DNA from: an uncultured Brachyspira sp.
GTDB lineage: Bacteria; Spirochaetota; Brachyspiria; Brachyspirales; Brachyspiraceae
Direction: 5' to 3'
Length of the DNA: 29,121 nucleotides
NCBI RefSeq assembly: GCF_934747485.1
Contig: NZ_CAKVGN010000040.1
Span: 1 to 29,121, forward strand
Shown here: piece after piece, positions 28,001 through 29,121 of the stretch
Numbering within the stretch: position 1 is the stretch's first letter
Layout of the letters: each line of letters opens with the position of its first letter
The notes under the pieces: model-generated
What the model was told of the DNA's origin: nothing
What the model saw: the letters and a program-made list of their open reading frames with translations, nothing else
Databases searched by the model: none
Made by a program: the position numbers and the translations under genes

Positions 28001-28833
28001 TGGTGATTAGCGAGTGCTACACCATAAAGAAAACCGAAAGCCATTAAATATTTATTTCCATAGTAAGGCACATCATCAGCAGCATGCTGCCAAACTGCCT
28101 CAAACCAATAAACAAGTATTAAAAGCATAGAAGCTATTTGAAGAATGTTTAAGCTATAAACTTCAGCCATAGTAGCCTGTGCCCACATATTATCAGATAT
28201 AGCAAAAGCAACACTTGCCAAAAGTGCCGGTATATGTACTACAGGAGAAAAACCTCTCTCAATTCTGTTTTGTCCTAAAACTTTAACCATAATAAGATAA
28301 AAGAAAATCATCGCAATAGCACCGCATGTACCAGAAAATAGGTTTGTCCTCCAAGCGATGTTTCCAAATGGTATATAAGTAAATAGTTTAGACATTAAAG
28401 TGTAAAAAGGGTAACCCGGAGCATGCCCTACTCCCAAGAAATAAGCTGCTGTTGTAAGCTCTCCATTATCTCCTGCCGAAAGTGAAGGCGTTAATGTAAA
28501 CAAATAAAGCAAAAACGTAAACAAAAATGCTGCAGCAGAAAATATTATATCTATCTTTGAAAGGTGATAAGGTTTTATTTCATATTTTTTAAATATTGGC
28601 TCGCTGTCAGAAGACTTTGAGAATAATTTAGAAAATATGTTTTCGCCTTTTTCTTTATTTACTTTTTCTTTCTTATTATTTTTTTCTTTATTTTTTTGAT
28701 TATTTTGCAGATTATTAATATATTCTTCTATTAACTCTCTGTCTTTTTCTAATTTTTTTGTAAGCTCATCAATGCTTTTGTTTTTGTAATTAGCTTTAAT
28801 ATACTCTTTTTCAAGATGCGAAAGTTTAGCCAT
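25096..28833 (-). CDS. DUF2723 (GT117/TMEM260-like) membrane protein with C-terminal TPR domain
   Basis: The product has 1245 residues. Residues 1-80 are a charged, coiled, Lys/Asn-rich cytoplasmic segment with a short helical motif (LSHLEKEYIKANYKNKS). From about 93 comes the DUF2723 core with some twelve membrane helices: FTLTPSLSAGDNGELTTAAYFLGVGHAPGYPFYT (GDNGE at 121-125, His137), then NIAWRTNLFSG. The GD-x-GE and HxPGYP residues are the family hallmark; the human relative TMEM260 is a protein O-mannosyltransferase, so a lipid-linked sugar transferase role is likely. A soluble region follows (about 650-900), then TPR repeats (about 930-1240: ERATVMYEELIKLEKLIYPAYFNLAASYEYL, NEAINIYLKYTNDLTQDGAFALYAIGHIYI). 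GAGGAAA precedes the ATG. The acceptor is unknown. Confidence 0.88.
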   Translation of the reverse strand: MAKLSHLEKEYIKANYKNKSIDELTKKLEKDRELIEEYINNLQNNQKNKEKNNKKEKVNKEKGENIFSKLFSKSSDSEPIFKKYEIKPYHLSKIDIIFSAAAFLFTFLLYLFTLTPSLSAGDNGELTTAAYFLGVGHAPGYPFYTLMSKLFTYIPFGNIAWRTNLFSGTCGAIAMIFFYLIMVKVLGQNRIERGFSPVVHIPALLASVAFAISDNMWAQATMAEVYSLNILQIASMLLILVYWFEAVWQHAADDVPYYGNKYLMAFGFLYGVALANHHVTLPFAFAPLLFIAIVLFLVHKDRYIENIETPFISIFVFLVLLFIGGFGYYRFIMNYEAYLYFPPGVASNDSIFSILFKPFTDMNILSDIFTALANGSYLRPDMIQNLKAPFYPTLYKGMFLVFWPLFLVVVWVLVYRYFLCKIDKFNNDNDFITGISFSYYKMLLMLAVGVIIYAYMPIRARALPPLNWGQLNEPSGWENLSYLFSMIHRKQYGASGNDIAAAFILHPEQVSALINIFKTQLTVLGLLFLIPGLFQIFKKNKFIGIFSVFGLLSFGVSLMAYTNPPPSVRTLSFVEVFFLPATLYMIVIVGFGIQWYMEYFNTNIKNVLKKPSEEITDTKLKPYHAISLIAIFAIMVPIFVMNLSRNNNSKDFSNHDYSYNMMNSLPDNAIFATEGGDNQVFGLVYYTMVERRRPDLKIYDQKGNVFERIYGNLMKTDGRWLGSISDAVDKDFIDSGRPYYMAWRRDGLERLGDYYFKAYGLVFKVQPIKYALVDELEFFKVLTVNDYKAIAKEHLKRNYENEKVASDLNALLDEGLISVERKNNYNGNEEITFVKMYELPFPELKTEEDYWASYTMKGTAEEISHYDFLTREIFVSSYSLAKIDMYNRRIKTYQKLLGFMGNGDVAKNGITREEANAKIEEYKNLKREEEERMLTIGFDMSNVYFAIGNQAILDGDYERATVMYEELIKLEKLIYPAYFNLAASYEYLARSKDTPYEKEAEYLNKAKDVMARAEKTFHRGKDMGDAARAQNTTYQQIMQFNNRLDLQLRTTRQQADALKQQAIEENTFDSYSAYANYIYQNRQDLDETIWAKNEAKKRAVNNTQLVNVNKELAILYANIGDVNTGINILNDTLNLPNITRDDRRGVDFDLASIYLNQKRYNEAINIYLKYTNDLTQDGAFALYAIGHIYIEQNMIVEALNIYNDFKLRMSPLAKDNQVIANLDKDVESRRVQIMQYLGTVGAPNQ

Positions 28834-29121
28834 TGAATTATTTCCTCTTAAATCTAATTTTAAATAGTTTCAGATTGTTATATATTTTATTTTGGATTAT
28901 ATGCGGCAATGAATTTATTTTGTACTTTTTCCCGCCGCAAAAAGTACCAAAAAGTGCAAATAGTTGTTAATATTTTATTATATCACAACTATAGTCTATT
29001 ATTATATAATAAAATCGCTTATTATTCAATAATGTAAAAAAGATATTTATGTTTAGGAGCCATACATATTGCACGTTTTTTAGTTTAAAAAAAGCAGGTA
29101 TTCCTTATAATTTAATTAACT
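28834..29121. other. Gene-free right edge with a copy of the GCGGCGGG hairpin
   Basis: It contains the upstream region of the DUF2723 gene, a weak -10 (TATAAT on the minus strand, 28901-28896), the hairpin at 28922-28947 and then AT-rich DNA. An open frame runs from ATG 29049 to the edge, but the only good ribosome site (AGGAG, 29055-29059) lies inside it, so no gene is called. Confidence 0.55.
28922..28947 (-). repeat. Hairpin with GCGGCGGG loop (copy 2)
   Basis: On the minus strand GTACTTTTT, loop GCGGCGGG, AAAAAGTAC: a 9-bp perfect stem. It is preceded by TTGCACTTT as in copy 1 (230-267). Stem bases differ from copy 1 (TAC/GTA here, TTC/GAA there) but pairing is kept. It is oriented toward the DUF2723 gene, as copy 1 is toward ispE. 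Confidence 0.75.

Noticed and set aside
29049..29121. Possible gene starting at ATG 29049 and running off the edge
   Set aside because: Only 24 codons are visible, and the AGGAG site lies after the ATG. After that site the TTG and ATT frames stop quickly, so no start fits.

Overview
The window is very AT-rich chromosomal DNA that looks like a spirochaete of the genus Brachyspira. The pointers are low-GC coding style, a flagellar export chaperone gene, several short lipoproteins, a 23S-5S rRNA pair with no 16S next to it (described for Brachyspira, where rrs is unlinked from rrl/rrf), and a GC-rich dispersed intergenic hairpin. The genus call is inference; the species cannot be fixed from sequence alone.

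Layout. (1) 1-388: end of an unidentified gene, then a gene-free stretch with three hairpins. (2) 389-2064: ispE (isoprenoid precursor synthesis) followed by a nitrilase-family gene broken by a one-base frameshift. (3) 2061-3674, minus strand: a DegT-type sugar aminotransferase and a small hypothetical gene. (4) 3870-5196: rpsF-ssb-rpsR with a clear promoter and terminator; S18 has an unusual N-terminal extension. (5) 5227-7378: a thioredoxin-fold lipoprotein (+), and, convergent, fliS with a translationally coupled CBM48-like lipoprotein (-). (6) 7640-11966: a sucrose module, made of a PTS EIIBC, a GH32 sucrose-6-phosphate hydrolase and a divergent LacI-family regulator, with a near-perfect LacI-type operator placed at the predicted start of PTS transcription. 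(7) 12027-15811, minus strand: a second PTS module (RpiR-family regulator, EIICB, GH4 6-phospho-glycosidase), like the Bacillus glv/mal layout, lying directly behind the rRNA terminator. (8) 15871-19417: 5S and 23S rRNA genes (minus) with a long processing stem, a leader and a candidate promoter. (9) 19625-23341: a large protein with an N-terminal cyclic-nucleotide-binding-like domain and an otherwise unrecognised body, then a class I aminotransferase. (10) 23342-24570: a five-helix half-size EamA transporter, AT-rich inverted repeats and remnants of a surface-type protein. (11) 24571-28833, minus strand: a small lipoprotein and a 1245-residue DUF2723 membrane glycosyltransferase-like protein with a TPR tail, preceded by a second copy of the GCGGCGGG-loop hairpin.

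How it works together. Two complete PTS uptake-and-hydrolysis modules sit side by side, each with its own regulator, but neither encodes an EIIA domain, so both must borrow one from elsewhere. The remainder is housekeeping (ispE, S6/S18/SSB, rRNA) mixed with spirochaete-type envelope and flagellar genes. The most interesting unexplained items are the covarying hairpin at both ends of the window, the 828-residue cNMP-domain protein, the DUF2723-TPR protein, and the sugar operon placed directly behind the rRNA terminator.
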